Assembly (NCBI RefSeq): GCF_035582795.1
Contig: NC_134367.1
Coordinates: forward strand, 116,460,062 to 116,524,061
Length of the DNA: 64,000 bases
Origin: Mycteria americana
Lineage: Eukaryota; Chordata; Aves; Ciconiiformes; Ciconiidae
Direction of reading: 5' to 3'
A model generated the notes under the pieces. That model did no database searches and was not told where the DNA came from. It saw only the letters and a program-made list of their open reading frames with translations. A program made the translations under genes and the position numbers. Positions within the stretch are counted from its first letter, which is position 1; every line of letters starts with the position of its first letter. This document shows positions 42,101 to 55,129 of the stretch, piece by piece.

Positions 42101-42829
42101 CCAGGAGGGCTGCAGTGGTTCGGAGAAGCCTGGGGTGATGTTTTCAGGGAAGCAGGCACAGAGAAAGGCACTTAGCATTAAATAGATGGGAGAGATGCAA
42201 AAGATGCAAGAGCCCTGGACAGCTTTAGGAAATCGCTGCAGAAGCAGTTGCTTCTGGTGCAGTCAGCAGTGTAGCTTGGGGGCCACACGCTTCCGACCTG
42301 ACAGCTTTCCAGTGTGGAACTCCCAAGGGAGGAGGGTGGTGGCACCATCGGGGCCCCCGACACGGGGGCGATGCTGAGCATCTGTGAGCTGTGGCGAGGG
42401 ATGCCTCTTGTGGTCAGGCTGGGAGTGGCACAGCCATCAGCATACCCAGCCGGCCTCTTGCTGAGTGCATGGTGTGGACTGAAAGGCTTCCAGCACAGTG
42501 CTGGAGGGACTTGGGGTTTAGCGCTTCTTGAGTTGGAGGATTAATGAAAGGATAAACTTCTTATTTGTAAGAGAGCTGCTTATGAGATCTCCTCCTAAGA
42601 AGATCCACTGTCTTCTCAGGACAGAGGATCCTTTGGTGACACGTGGAAAACCTGAGCAAAGGTGGGGGACTTTGGATGTAGGCTTTGTACAAAGAGGCTG
42701 GGAAAGCTTCTAGGTGGACGCCTGGTTACAGTGAGATAAATGTAATAGTTTGTTAGATCTGTTTTCTATCAGCTGATAGTGTAAAAGTTATTTTTTTGTT
42801 CTGAAGACTCTTAAGCTCATGGCAGAGTT

Positions 42830-43220
42830 TAGATGGGCAGGAACCTCTGGAGTTAACTGACTCAAAGCAGGGCTAACTGCAAAACTAGATTGGATTGCTC
42901 AGGGCAATCTCTCTCACATCTAGTCAAGGTCTGACTATCTCCCAGGCTGGAGACTTCTCAACCTTTCTGGGCCTGTCCAAGGGCTGCACTGCTCCCATGG
43001 GGAAGAATTTTTTCCTTACAGCCAGTCAAGGTTTCCCTTGTTGCAGCTTGTGCCCATGGCAATTTATCCTTTCATCGTGTCTGTGATAAGAGCCTGACTG
43101 TTTGGTCTATAACTCCCATTAGGTAGTTGCAGATGGCTGCCCCCAGCCTTCCCTTCCCCAAGCTGAACAAGCCCAGCTCCCTCAGGCTCTCCTCCTATGC
43201 TGTGTGCTCCAGCCCTCTTT
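42830..43220 (-). mobile_element. CR1 LINE 3' fragment, antisense
   Basis: The plus strand reads as the complement of a CR1 3' region. It has CTAGATTGGATTGCTCAGGG, CTCCCAGGCTGGAGACTTCT, GAAGAATTTTTTCCTTACAG, CCCTTGTTGCAGCTTGTGCC and CTGAACAAGCCCAGCTCCCT, in the expected order. Moderate divergence suggests an intermediate-age insertion. Confidence 0.85.
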
Positions 43221-45494
43221 AGCAGAAAAAAAAAAGATTTCTTTTTCTAATAGGTATTCCAAAGACTGTCAAGAATGTTACTTGCTTCCGAAACACATAA
43301 ATATGCAGTTGTTTTTATAGCTAAACCTCCCCTCTAGTAGTTTTGAGGAGACGGTACTTAAGTTTGGGTCTCTGAGTGAAACAGACTTTTAACTTCAACT
43401 TCAGTAGCAGCTTGTTTAGTAGCAAAGTTGTTAAACTTTGCTCCCAGTTTAGACTAGTCAATGCCACAGCAAATTCCTGAGGCTTTTGTTATTGGGTCGT
43501 TGAACTGGGACCAGCTTGTTTAACACTGAGAACTGCTTTCAAAATTCAGAATTGTTTTTGCAATGTTGGGGGAAAAGGAACAAATAGGACAGATATGAAA
43601 GATATGAAACAGATATGAAAGAAACATAAACCTCCTCTGTGATAAACATTTTCACTGAAAATGATGAAAACAGCATTTTGCTGGAAAGTCATTATATTTT
43701 TTCTTTTTAACAAAAACATGTATATATTTTTACCTGTTCTGCTTTTATATTATTAATGTTTTACCATGTCAGTTATAGCAATATAACATTATATAATTGT
43801 TAACTATTAATAATTAACAAACATCATTTAGTATGAAATTAGTTATATTAACATACTATTAAATACACTAACTGCATAGCCTGTCTTAAAGTTTTTATAA
43901 TTTTACCATCCACTTGCTGAATTATTCTGAGGATCCCTAAATCTCCAGTGACAACGTGACATTCATACCTCTGGCCTTCGCAAGGCAGGGTGACCATACC
44001 CTGCCACTACCAAGAACATTTATTGTGGGAGCATGCAAAAAGGAGAATCTCTAACCCGTACTTGCTGCACAGCTTTAAATGGGGGAGTCAGGGGACTGTA
44101 ATGCGTGTGGAAACGATGTATAAACAGGTTGCAATGGCAGGCATCCAAGGTGAGGAAAAGCCAGAATTAAAGCATAATTCAGTTCCACCAAGTGCTCTCT
44201 ACTCCCACTCTTCCTGGGAGGACCAGCTCCTCCCACGCATCTGAGACCTCGAAATGCTTGTGTCTCTGTCTAGGTCCCACTTTGGCAGGTCCCCCTGCCC
44301 AGCACATCACCATGCCATCAGTCCCACAGATGGTGAGTCAGAGTGAAGGATGCAACACGAAGAGCGTCTGTGGCTACCCTCCACCAACACATGGAAACCT
44401 GCAGTTGTCATGAGGGGCGATGAACCTAAGAGGGGAAGCTCACAGGCAGGCATGTCTCCCTCTGCTATGCTACAGGTGATGACATGAAACGTCTTGGGTC
44501 CAGTACAAAGAAAGAAGTTTGGCTGATGTGGAGAAAAATAACCTACATGAGGTTTTAATGAGAGAGAAGTAATACTTGTAGAAGAAGGGCTCATATGAGG
44601 ATGTGTCATTGCCCCGATACCTATCTTGTGTTCTCATGCGCTTTCAACTCAGGGCCACACAGGGCTGGAAGGGACCCCATTGGCATTGTATCTTATCTCT
44701 CGGGTTGTAAAAAAACTGTGCGTTCCTGGTATCAGAAGTAATTTTTTCCTTATAGAGGTAACTCAATACCTGTACAGCATGGAGATTTAACTGAGAAGCT
44801 TCCACATCACACTCATGCAGACAAGGACAATGTTTGAGCACAGTCTCTGTTCTCTGCAGAGCTCAGGAGTGAGGCTTTGAAACTGGGACACCAGGGATGC
44901 TGCCATCCCCTCCTGCTCCAGGCACCACCAGGAGCTCTGCTATATGACCGCACTGCAAAGTAGGTTGACCTTGGTAAAGTGGGTCCAGAAAATCTTCCCT
45001 ATTTTACCAGAGTAACTGTCTTTCTTGTGTCCTCTAGCTGCAGCCTGCAATTTCTTGAGTCACCCCTCAGTTCTTTTTTACATTAAATAATTGCAATGCA
45101 TTGGCTACTTTCCGGCATTTAGGGCTCACTGCTGGACTCCGTGAACATATAACATTGCCTGACTGTGCCTCATTCTTCTGAATTGCTGAATATATGGAGC
45201 AAAACTAGTCAGTCCTTCCTCATCACTAAAATAAACAAAATGTGCACCTCGCCATGGTTTGGAGCAAATGCTTGTCCTCTGCTCCCCCTGACTACCTGGT
45301 GGGGAATCTGTTAACACTGTCCTCACCAGGGACGAGGGTTTCAGTCAGCATGAGTTGGCTGAACAGTGTCTGGCTTGTTCCTAAAGGGTGCAAAAAGGGG
45401 TTGGAAAATAGGACTGATATTTGGCCCTAAGACCCTGGATGTGGGCTGCTTGGTCCAATCCTGCCTCTGCCGGCAGCGAACAAGTCATAAGCTC

Positions 45495-45850
45495 ACAGCA
45501 GAGTCTAGGTGAGTAGGAACCCTTGTATGTCTCTAGTCCAACTTCCTGCTCAAATCAATGCTAACTCCAAACTAGATCAGGTTCCTCAGGGCTGTGTCCA
45601 GCTCAAATCTGGATATTTCCCACACTGGAGTCTTCACAGCCTCTCTGGGCCCTCCAGTACCCTGGGGAAGAGTATTTTTCCTTATGTCCAGTCAGGGTTT
45701 CCCTTTGCTGCAGATTGTGCCCATTGCCTTTCACTGTGCACCTCTGGGAAGGATCTGGACTCCACCTGCTTTACAGCCCCCTTGAGGCAATTAAAAGTTG
45801 CAAGAGGATCCCCCCCTTCACCTTTTTTTCTCAGTCCTGAGCAAGCCCCA
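45495..45850 (-). mobile_element. CR1 LINE 3' fragment, antisense
   Basis: The order of blocks is the same as in the 42.8-kb copy: AAACTAGATCAGGTTCCTCA, CTGGAGTCTTCACAGCCTCT, GTATTTTTCCTTATGTCCAG and TTTGCTGCAGATTGTGCCCA. The two copies are similar and parallel, about 2.7 kb apart. Confidence 0.8.
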
Positions 45851-47104
45851 CACCCTTAACCCCTTCCCATATGCACATACATGAATGCACGTGCACATTA
45901 GGTGTGAGAGCAAGCCGACCATGAGGCTGCTTTCCTAAGCCACCGTCAGGCCTCCACCGACAGCAAATCCAAGGTTTGCCTGATATGCCAGCCCACCACA
46001 GGGTAGTTTCCTCATCAACAAGGAGATGTTGTTGTTCCTCTCCAAGCTTCCCACTGGACAGGCTCAACACCAAGTCACATGAAGCCATCAGCAGGCTGTC
46101 TTGGCCTGCAACCCAAGCCCATGGCCCCCCTTCTTTAGGGATGAGAAACAGCAAAGACATGCTTGTTTCTTCAGAGCTGACCATTAAAATTCATTTACCC
46201 TCCTGCAGCTCTCATCAAGCCAGAATGACATCTCCAGAGCAAAGCCCAGGTAATAGTTTCAGGGCAAAAGGAAGTATTTTCCCCTTTTGTCTCTATCTTC
46301 CCTCCAGCAGCCAAATATGCCAAGCCCAAGAACCAAAGCTGAATGCCACCTCTGCCCTTAGTGATTGCCATGATTCTGGCCACTGGTGTCCAGCAAAGAA
46401 TACTGCCCTGGTGCCTTGCACAAGCAGCTGGCGCTGCAGCCCCCCCAGAGCAGAATGGGCTGCGTGTGAAAGTTAACAGAGCCTGAGGCGGCACCCACTT
46501 CCCATGAAATCCCTAAGGGAGAAGGTGTGGACAGACAGGGAGGTCCCAGCGGGCTGCCTTCTTTAGCTATGCCCCAGGCACGGAGTCGAAGACTGGAGCG
46601 AGGGACCACTGAGGCAGCACAGGGGTGGGATTCTCACACGAAGCTGTGCGTGGGGGAGGGAGGGGAGGCAGGTCCCGCAGCCTGCGCTGCATTTATGTGA
46701 CCATGCTCATCCTTCCAGTGCTCCCCCACCTGGAATGGCACAACTTTGCAGAGGATAACTTGTTAAAAAGACCGTCAGAATACCCCGAGCATCAGCATGC
46801 AAACAGTAAAGCATTTACAACCTAGCCTTGATGGACAACAGTTACTATTTGTTTGGCTTTCTGTCCCAATCTGCTTCTGAAATCATGACATGGGTAACAC
46901 AGCAGGGGATCCATATGCACTTTTGCTGCTGCACTTGTTAAACATCCACAATTTTCCTAAATAAATGCTTGGGATTTTCCTGGTGACTGTCTCAATCCTG
47001 CCGGCTGAGATTGCTGGCTGTTTTAAATATCCCACTTGGAGAATAACCCCCAGTCCTCTAAAGAGAGCAAAAAAATCAGTGATTTACTTTCGCGCTTTGT
47101 CTCC

Positions 47105-47194
47105 AGCTAACTCTAACGCAGTTGTCATTCAAATACTTCAATTCAGCCCAGCTAACTTTAATGCAGTTGTCATTCAAATACTTCAATTCAGCAT
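47105..47194. repeat. 45-bp tandem duplication
   Basis: Two adjacent copies share AGCTAACT and then CAGTTGTCATTCAAATACTT with only two clear differences. The period is 45 bases (starts at 47105 and 47150). Near identity points to a recent or conversion-maintained duplication. Confidence 0.85.
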
Positions 47195-49916
47195 GATACC
47201 TCAATTTAGCTCTTAGATGGTAAAAGAAAAAAAGGTCTTTTTAACCTGGTATTTGAGAGACCTTACTATAAATGCAGCCTCACACGATTCTCCAGCACAC
47301 TAAGCTAGATCTCCATACACAGTCTTAGAAGAAATCAGTTGGAAATAACAATGGGCACTGAAGATGCAAAATACTTTAAATACTATTTTATGTGCTGCAC
47401 ATGCAATATTAAATAGCTATGGCTCTAGCTTTTTCCAATAATATGAAAAATGGTATTATTAATCCCACTCTTCATCCCATGCTGAGTACATTTTAAACTT
47501 ACCCCAGGCTAGTTGAAGATCCTTCAGCACTGGTGATTGCCAGAGTTGGGAATTAGCACTGTGCAAAAAAGGAGAGAGAGAGAGGAGAGCAATGGTGGCT
47601 TGACGTTTCCGAGGATGGGACTGTCACACGCTAATCACTGATTTGAAATGCAAGCATAACAAATGCCTTCTAATTATGTAATCTTCAGGTCACATCCTTG
47701 CATCCCCATGAAAAAACCAGGACTGTGCGCTTGGAAGAAGATTATACCAACTTTTTTCCTTTTTAATTAGAATTGCACAGTGCTGCAAATGAGGGTGAGA
47801 AGCCTTGTGAAGTGATGGGCAGAGGGAGCCGTGTGGTGAGAGGCAGGTGCTGATGTGGTCTCTGCTACTTTGCTGAGCTTAGAGGCTCTTAAGTACCCCC
47901 CTGGGCTGCACCCAAGCGAGGCAGCCTGCAGCTGGGGACAGGGAGACAGGACCAGCTCCTCCCCGCTTTCTCAGACACCTCAGTCTCCTACCATGCATGG
48001 CCTCACTAGGGATGCCAGGGTCAAGAGGGCCCCTTCATTCAGGGGCCAAGAGCAAGGTTGTCAAATTATCCAGGGCAGGGGAGCAGCAACCACCAGCACT
48101 TGTGTATTTTCTGTTGCTTGTTAAATCATGAAAAATTTCCTTTGAGTAAACATAAATAAGGGCTTGGAGGGCGGTGGGAGAGTGGGAGGCAGCAGCCCTC
48201 CATGCCTGCTCCATTTCTTCACTAAGGTCCTGCAGGGCTTTTTGCTCCAAAGGGCATCAAGAAAGCACGGGGAGAATGCAGGTAACCCAAGGCCAGGGGT
48301 GTCAGGAAAAGGTTTGAGTTACTCCAAAGTGTAAGAGCAGGGAGACATAAAGGAGGAGGAACAGTAATGAAAGGCAAACTAATTTCTCCCTGAAAGACAA
48401 AGATCTGCTTCAAAGAGATGCTTCAGGCAGAAAACCTGAAATGTAAAACTGCGCAGCCTAAATCAGTATAATTGCTGTGCAGCACAGATAAATGTGGTGA
48501 TGTGGAGTCCTAGCAAAGGAGCTGAAAGGACAGGCTCATAGATTAACAGAAGCTCTGTGGAAGATGCTGTTACCTCTGAAGTCAAGGACTAGGGACAGAA
48601 GACACTGTATTTCTTTTTTGGAGCTGGCTATTTCAGGAGCAAAATACAACAAAATTGAACAAAATAAAATTATAATTCTGAAGGAGTTTGCTGGAAAGTG
48701 CATTTTTGGTGGGTCAAAGATAGCTGTGAATTCAACAAACAGCTCAAGCTAGGAAAGATTTTTTTTTAATAAATAAAAAGAAAAACATTTAGCTTCACGA
48801 ATCTATGAACAAAACATTTCAAATAGAGATTTCGTACAGGCAGCTTTAAGAAAAAGGGCTGAAAGGCATTATATTGCCAAATGCCAGCTGCTTTGTTTCA
48901 GATGGCCCAGTATGTTTCAGTCTGCTGATAACGTGCTGGTTTTTCATTTTGCTAAGAAACCACAGGGCCCAAGATTTTTCTGAACCCTAGCAAAATGAGC
49001 TGAGTATTTGAAGGCACATATGAAGGAACAGCATTTGTACATTATGTCTGCAAATGGAGGCAAGGACAGGTATTTACTAAAACTCCATTAAATATCTGGC
49101 AAGCAAAGACTCAACACACATTTTTTCCTGACAGCACTGGTATGTTGTGGTTTGTTTTTTTTAAACTAGAAAGCAGTTTTTCTGCTTTGTAAAGCAAAGT
49201 ATTTAGATTCATAGTGCAGAGACCTTTGATGACCAAATGCAAACAAAAATAGAAATAGATTTTTTCATTGCATTAGACTTTCTGATGGGACAGTGGCAAC
49301 GATCAGTCTCCCCTGTGCACTCTCCTGTCTACTTCCTTTTCCAGAGAAAAGCATCTTTGGTGCATGGCAGAGGTCTGTCCTTGAGCAGTCTGGTACCAGA
49401 GACTGGGGTTTATGGGCTTGACCTGTGAGGAGTAACTACCATGTTGCAGCTGCACTTGCGCTCTGCCCTGACCCCACTATGCAACACCTGGCTTAGGGTA
49501 AACGTGATCATATGAGCATTGTTTGCAAAAGCTTCTGTGGGTGGTGAGGTTTGTTTTCTGGGGAAAGTTACAAAAGTTGAGCATAAATTAGGCTTCATTT
49601 GTTGATGACAGGTTTTTTTTGAAACTCGGGGAGAAAGTCATTCCTAGGGCAAGTTAAATAAAAAAAAAGAATTCTAGTCATCAACTGCTCCACTTATAAA
49701 TTCACCCTATTCAACTTCATTTCTTTAAGGTTTTCACTTAGGAGACTTCAGCGGATCAGTCTGAAAAGAAAAATAATTTTATTTACTATTGACATGCATC
49801 GTCAGGGGTTATTTTTAATAAATACATGAAGAAATCAATGCCTATTGAAAACTGGTCACAGCTGTTGAACCCCGAATGCAGAGCCTTTAACCTGTGCTAC
49901 TGTCTGAGCCAAATAA

Positions 49917-50014
49917 CTACATTTTCAACTTCTGCTTCAGTCCCACTGCTGCTGAGCCATGAAATGTGCTACTCCACTCCATTTTCATCTATAAAGTCTC
50001 CTTCATGTTCCATC
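49917..50014 (-). pseudogene. MORN2: MORN2 last exon with in-frame stop
   Basis: After the acceptor GTCATTACAG the expected frame reads (K)MEHEGDFIDENGVE and then TAG at 49969-49971. The homologous tail continues in another frame as STFHGSAAVGLKQKLKM, with its own TAG at 49917-49919. The frame difference requires a net loss of 2 bases modulo 3, most simply five, at the conserved Trp-Ser site. Confidence 0.8.
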
Positions 50015-51973
50015 CTGTAATGACATAAATCCAGCGTGTTGAGAATGCAGTCAGTTTGTGGCAGCACAATGATGTGCGCACTACCCAGATAAGCAAATTG
50101 CCAGGACGCAGAACCTTCCCAGTGTAGTGTAAGTACCTGCCTTAACTTTGTAGCCTGTACAAGTTTTGACCTACAAAGCACACAGGTTAGACAGCCAAGG
50201 AACATATTCCTTTATTTGCAAAACTGTATTTATACTAACGTCCTCCCAGCATGTAGCCTCTACAGGAAAAAATTCATAGTCCCAGTCATGATTAGAAGTT
50301 ACCAGGGTTTAAGTCCTATGAAGTTTATCCTGACTTTCATTAGGGGCATCTTAAAGATGTGTAAGTGTATGCAGCCAGTTACTGTGTGATCTTCTTGCTG
50401 TAAAAATCCATCCTTTCTTTGCTTTCCCCGTCCTGCTACATGCTGTTATGACAAAGTGCAAGGATTTACAGCCTCCTGCAGGAAAAAAGAAGTAACTGCC
50501 GTGTGAATTCAGTCCTCATAAACCACATATTTCTGCTGATCTTTGAAAGCTGTGATCAAGCTCATCATTATACCTGAAAACTGGTATAAAGAAGAAATGT
50601 CTGTGCATCAGCATCCCTTGCAAATGAGGGGAAAATAACTTTTAAAATCAATTACTGAAGATTTGTTTCCCTTAAAAAATGAAGCCACCTAGCAGTCACA
50701 GCAAGTTGCTATGGTGCTGCCTATTTATGTTCTCTCACAAAAGCCGCAGTGATCTGGTGAACTGACACCTATCTCGTGTGAGTAGGTGGTAACTAGCAAT
50801 CTTGAAACTTGGCAAAGTAGCCTGCATTGGGCTGTCAGGGAGTGGCGTGTATTAACAGTCACAAAACAGTGTCAAAAAGAAGTCTTAATTCCCTGGTGAA
50901 AATGGCAGTGGCTGCCAAAGATTGGATCTCTGCTGCCAAGGGTGTATCTACATCAACATTTTAGTTAGCTGAAATCACAAGTTCAAATCAGAACCAGCTG
51001 GTTTTCTCTACAGATCAGCTAGTAGTGACAAGCACTGTGCTGGCCCTTTTGCGATGGGCTATATTTTCACAAGAGAGTAGAGGCATCACCCTAAGATTTT
51101 TGAGAGAAAATGCCCATAAAGCTACATATGTGATCTACTGCTGAATGCCCTCACTGAGTGATGAGTACTCACAGGTTTAAACTTCATGCAGAATTCATGT
51201 CTGTCATTTAATATGACAGCAAAAGACAGAAGCTCTGTAGCAGATTTAACATACCACTGTAATAGAGGCGTAACTTAACTCAATCTGTTCTAAAGCATTG
51301 AAATAAATGTCTTTAATTTTTCCCCAAACATTTGAGTTTGTCATACAGGTTCCCATTTTGTATCCAGGTACATTCTGTAACACATATTTCATCTGGTTTC
51401 TGATCATTTAAAAATAGAATTGGTCATCATCCTAGTACTATTGGTGCTATTATTTTTGGTCAGCAGGGCAAGACAGAGCTTTTTTTCTGATGAAAGACCA
51501 CATATTAACAAACATACATTTTAGATTTATTTTAGATACTGGACTGGGGAGGTCCTTAAAGAAAAATTAAACCTAAATCAAACCTAGCAAATTTGACAGA
51601 GAAGTCATTTAAGGAGAATAAACATGAATGTTCTCATGTCATTTTTTATGGTTTATTTTCTCATTAAATCTGCTTTGTGGATTATGAAGTGGGTATCAAC
51701 TTCTTGTTTTAGGAGAAGATGGTATCTTAGCAATTCAAAACACACACCCTTACTCAAAGACATTAACTCAGCTGATGTTTATATGAGTGGCACTAAAACA
51801 TTTTATTCCGAGTCATGAAGATAAGCCTCCACATTTTCCCATCTCTCTGCAATTTGTACTTTACCTCAAAAATAAGTAAACACAAACTTTGCAAACTATC
51901 AGTGCAAATCAGCACTGTATTTCTGCATGCATCTGTAGGCAGACAGCTTGAAACAACAGGTCTGAAAGGGGTC

Positions 51974-52540
51974 TGTTGTGGTTTAGCCCCAGTCAGCAAT
52001 TTAGTACCACACAGCTGGTACTGTGGTGGGATGGGGGAGAGAATCGGAAGAGTAAAAGTAAGAAAATTTGTGGGTTGAGATAAGAAGAGTTTAATAATTT
52101 GAACAACAACAAAAAAATCATAAATTGTAATGAGAAGGAAAACAACGAGAGAGAGAGAGAAACAAAACCCAAGGGGAAAAAAAATAATCCAATGATACAA
52201 CCGCTCACCACCCGTCGACCGACACCCAGCCAGTCCCGGAGCAGCGACCGCTACCCCCTGGCCAACTCCCCCCAGTGTATATACTAAGCATGACGTCATA
52301 TGGTATGGAATAGCCCTTTGGACAGTTTGGATCAACTATCCTGGCTGTGCCCCCTCCCAGTTTCTTGTGCACCTGGCAGAGCATGGGAAGCAGAAAAGTC
52401 CTTGACCAGTGTAAACACCACTTAGCAACAGCCAAAACATCAGCGTGTTATCAATATTATTCTCATACTAAAATCCAAAACACAGCACTATACCAGCTAC
52501 TAGGAAGAAAATTAACTCTATCCCAGCCAAAACCAGGACA
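51974..52540 (-). mobile_element. Solo LTR of an avian endogenous retrovirus
   Basis: A 567-bp element reads TGTCCTGGTTTTGGCTGGGA at its minus-strand start and ends in CCACAACA, the usual TG...CA termini. In that orientation it has a CRE palindrome TGACGTCA (52291-52298), a TATA-like GTATATAC (near 52,277-52,283), a GA-rich tract, and ATTAAA (52090-52095). GGTC flanks both ends (51970-51973 and 52541-52544), a candidate target-site duplication. No gag, pol or env coding is adjacent, so it is solo. It closely matches an LTR family I remember as common in birds; I do not assign a formal name. It lies in the MORN2 intron, same orientation, 283 bp from the exon with the deletion. Confidence 0.9.
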
Positions 52541-52816
52541 GGTCTGAACTGTTCTATTTCTCTGAACTCTGCCTGAGCCCAGAGACCTGGTAACAAATAG
52601 TGGGTGAGTGGAATAACCATCTTGAAAACTTCTGACTGGGTATGTATCACAGACTTTTGACTGATCTCATGAAAAGGATACAACTGGGATCAGCAATCTC
52701 AGATACCCAGTGCAAGTTTCACTAGTAGCAAAGGAAACCTACTCCCATGCTGGGTGAATTTTATTTGGACTTTACAGCTTATGAACTCAAAATTAATACA
52801 CTTCAAATACACTTCA

Positions 52817-53002
<186 letters not shown>

Positions 53003-54071
53003 TCATGCTTACAGTATTATTTCCTTTCATTACAATATCCCTTCAGATTGCTGTCTTTGAGTCTTCTATCATATTCAGATAGAATAATGGAGAGGAAAGT
53101 GACTATTCTTTCAGATTAGACAGGTTCCTGCTTCTACAAGGATTTCATGTAAGAGCTTAGAAGTTTTTGGCCAGCCACAGTGTCCAATAAACCCCTCCTC
53201 TGCTGGTAGTTTCACAGGATCTTAACAATCTATGTAGCATGGAACTGCTGTCCCCAGCCCTGCAAATAACTCATCTACCCTGACAGCCTGAGGGGTTAAT
53301 TATGTTTTACAGAATTTATTTCTGTGGATCAAGGCAGAGCAAATCTTTCATTTGTTCAGCCTAGGCCACTAAGCCATGCCTGGGGATTTAAATCTGTGCT
53401 GTAAAGCACTTCTTGTGCCATAATCTTAATTCTTATCATTGCACCAATATTTTTGTAAGAGACTGAAAAAAAGGCCAGACTAGATCTAATAAAGCCACAA
53501 GATGCTGTTTCCTAATCGCAGACCCTTATTTGTCTCATTTCAAGGACTGTCTCCTCTCCAGCGTCCACAAAATAAGCAATTTTCCTATACTTACTAATTC
53601 ATTCCTGGGGAGCTCAGTAACCAAGGGCAGCCAAACAACAGTGTGTCTGTCCATCGCCAGAGCTCCCCTGTTTCATTGTAGGATGTGTGTGGTGTATATA
53701 CACGTGCAGGAGGGCCATGCCTACCCCACTATGTGTGCACAGCCCATTCATGCAGGGCTTTCACAGTGGCTGTGCCGTGCTGGGCACCACCGGCGCCACA
53801 CTGCCCAGGTGTTTCACCAGGGCCTGCCTGCCAGCAATGACCAATGTGTTTGCAGGAACCTCGGGAGGCAGCAGGACATCTGAAGACCTCAAGTGTCTCA
53901 AGTCTTCAGACTGGGCTGTGACAAGATTCCTGGGTGGAAGAAGAGCCTGTGGCGTGGGTCTGATCCTTCTCAGGTTATGACTTTTGTTTCTGTGTCTTTT
54001 TAAGGGTGGATATAGTGAGACATGCTCCATTCCAAACCCAGAGAAAGTTTAAAAGGAATACTTAAAATTAC

Positions 54072-54178
54072 CTTGCCATTTTTCCAGCTGCCGACATATG
54101 TAGTTCTGTTGGCACTGGTGTGGACTCCATGACCGTTCCTCTCGAGCACACACTCAGCTGTCCTTTTGCACTCCCCCT
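54072..54178 (-). pseudogene. MORN2: MORN2 exon: second MORN repeat
   Basis: A 107-base exon after CCACTTCTAG encodes EGECKRTAECVLERNGHGVH then TSANRTTYVGSWKNGK. The donor is GTAATT and the exon ends on a full codon. This exon is open and in phase with both neighbours. Confidence 0.85.
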
Positions 54179-54649
54179 CTAGAAGTGGTAGACATGTATT
54201 TTCACTTCAAGACAGAGAGCATCTGAGAGGCAAAAACCTATGAGATCATGCAATGCATTTCTTCTGTTCCACAGAGCCATTTCTCCCAGAGCTGACTCCC
54301 TATCTCCTGTGGACAGACTGCTGCCAGAGATGGGCCCTTGGAGCACACAAGCCCCACTGGAGCAGGTGCCTTTGCGTGCCACGCACAGAGTGTGAGCCAG
54401 CAGCAGTCCCGTTACCCATTCTTCCACCACCACTGAGCCCCGCTGTGGGGGTGGTGGGGAGCTGGTGTGGGGCAGAGCAGACCCCCATGGACCATCAGGG
54501 CAGTGGCTGTGGCTATCTGGAGGAGGACCCTGAGGAAACACCCCTATGGCAGCTTCTGTGTGTCTGTGGGGGGTTCTTACACAGCCAAAGCAGTGTGTTA
54601 CTTGTGTAATAGTCCATTTTTGCTGGTAAAATTTTTTGCTTTAAACTCC

Positions 54650-54805
54650 AAACTGGCAGAGGTTGCCTGGAGGGGTTGTGGAGTCTCTGTCCATGGAGAT
54701 ATTCAAGACCCGATGGGATGCAGTCCAGGGCAGCCATCATGGGTGGCCCTGCGTGTGCTGGGGACTGGGGATCTCCAGAGGGGCCTCCCCACCTCAGCTG
54801 CACAG
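54650..54805 (+). mobile_element. CR1 LINE 3' end fragment
   Basis: CTGGCAGAGGTTGCCTGGAG, TTGTGGAGTCTCTGTCCATG, GAGATATTCAAGACCCGATG and GGGATCTCCAGAGGGGCCTC match a CR1 3' end in sense orientation. It is about 150 bases, diverged, and sits in the MORN2 intron between the 54,178 and 54,925 exons. Confidence 0.75.
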
Positions 54806-54924
54806 CTTCAGGGTCACTTGTCACTTATGTAACCCTTACCCTGAAACTGGTATAGATTTCCTCTGTTTTACTCCCATACACTCATTTTTACAAAAGGAAT
54901 TAGCACCTACCAAGATTTTCTTAC

Positions 54925-54975
54925 CATACGTGTCTTTATTTGGGAATATGAAAGACACTTTACAAACTGCAGCAT
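54925..54975 (-). pseudogene. MORN2: MORN2 exon: first recognisable MORN segment
   Basis: A 51-base exon after CTCAACAG encodes AAVCKVSFIFPNKDTY plus one split base, with donor GTAAGA. Joined to the next exon it gives DTYEGECKR, a canonical MORN start. No lesion is seen here. The exon opens with ATG but in the wrong frame, so the start must lie upstream. Confidence 0.8.
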
Positions 54976-55129
54976 CTGTTGAGAAAGAAACAACCAGTGT
55001 CACTGTTACAACTGTTGGCTGAAATTCAAAGATATATATACAGATATCTATTCAAATACACAGCAGCTTGAAACCGCACATAATTATCAGTGTGCTGCTT
55101 GAGTGTACGATTCTTTATAAGGGAGCCCT

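Larger units (their letters stand above)
32438..49916. other. Gene-poor interval between ARHGEF33 and MORN2
   Basis: No exon or RNA gene could be supported. The missing ARHGEF33 5' exon and promoter should be on the minus strand here. Open frames are short, and none combines splice sites with a recognisable family. The interval holds two antisense CR1 fragments (about 42.8 and 45.5 kb), a 45-base tandem duplication near 47.1 kb, a perfect hairpin at 39,151 and an AT-rich stretch at about 43.6-43.9 kb. Confidence 0.6.

Noticed and set aside
51793-52335. 180-residue minus-strand open frame
   Set aside because: Most of it lies within the solo LTR, which is non-coding. Its hydrophobic stretch comes from the pyrimidine-rich minus strand of the GA-rich tract, and it shows no similarity to a known protein.
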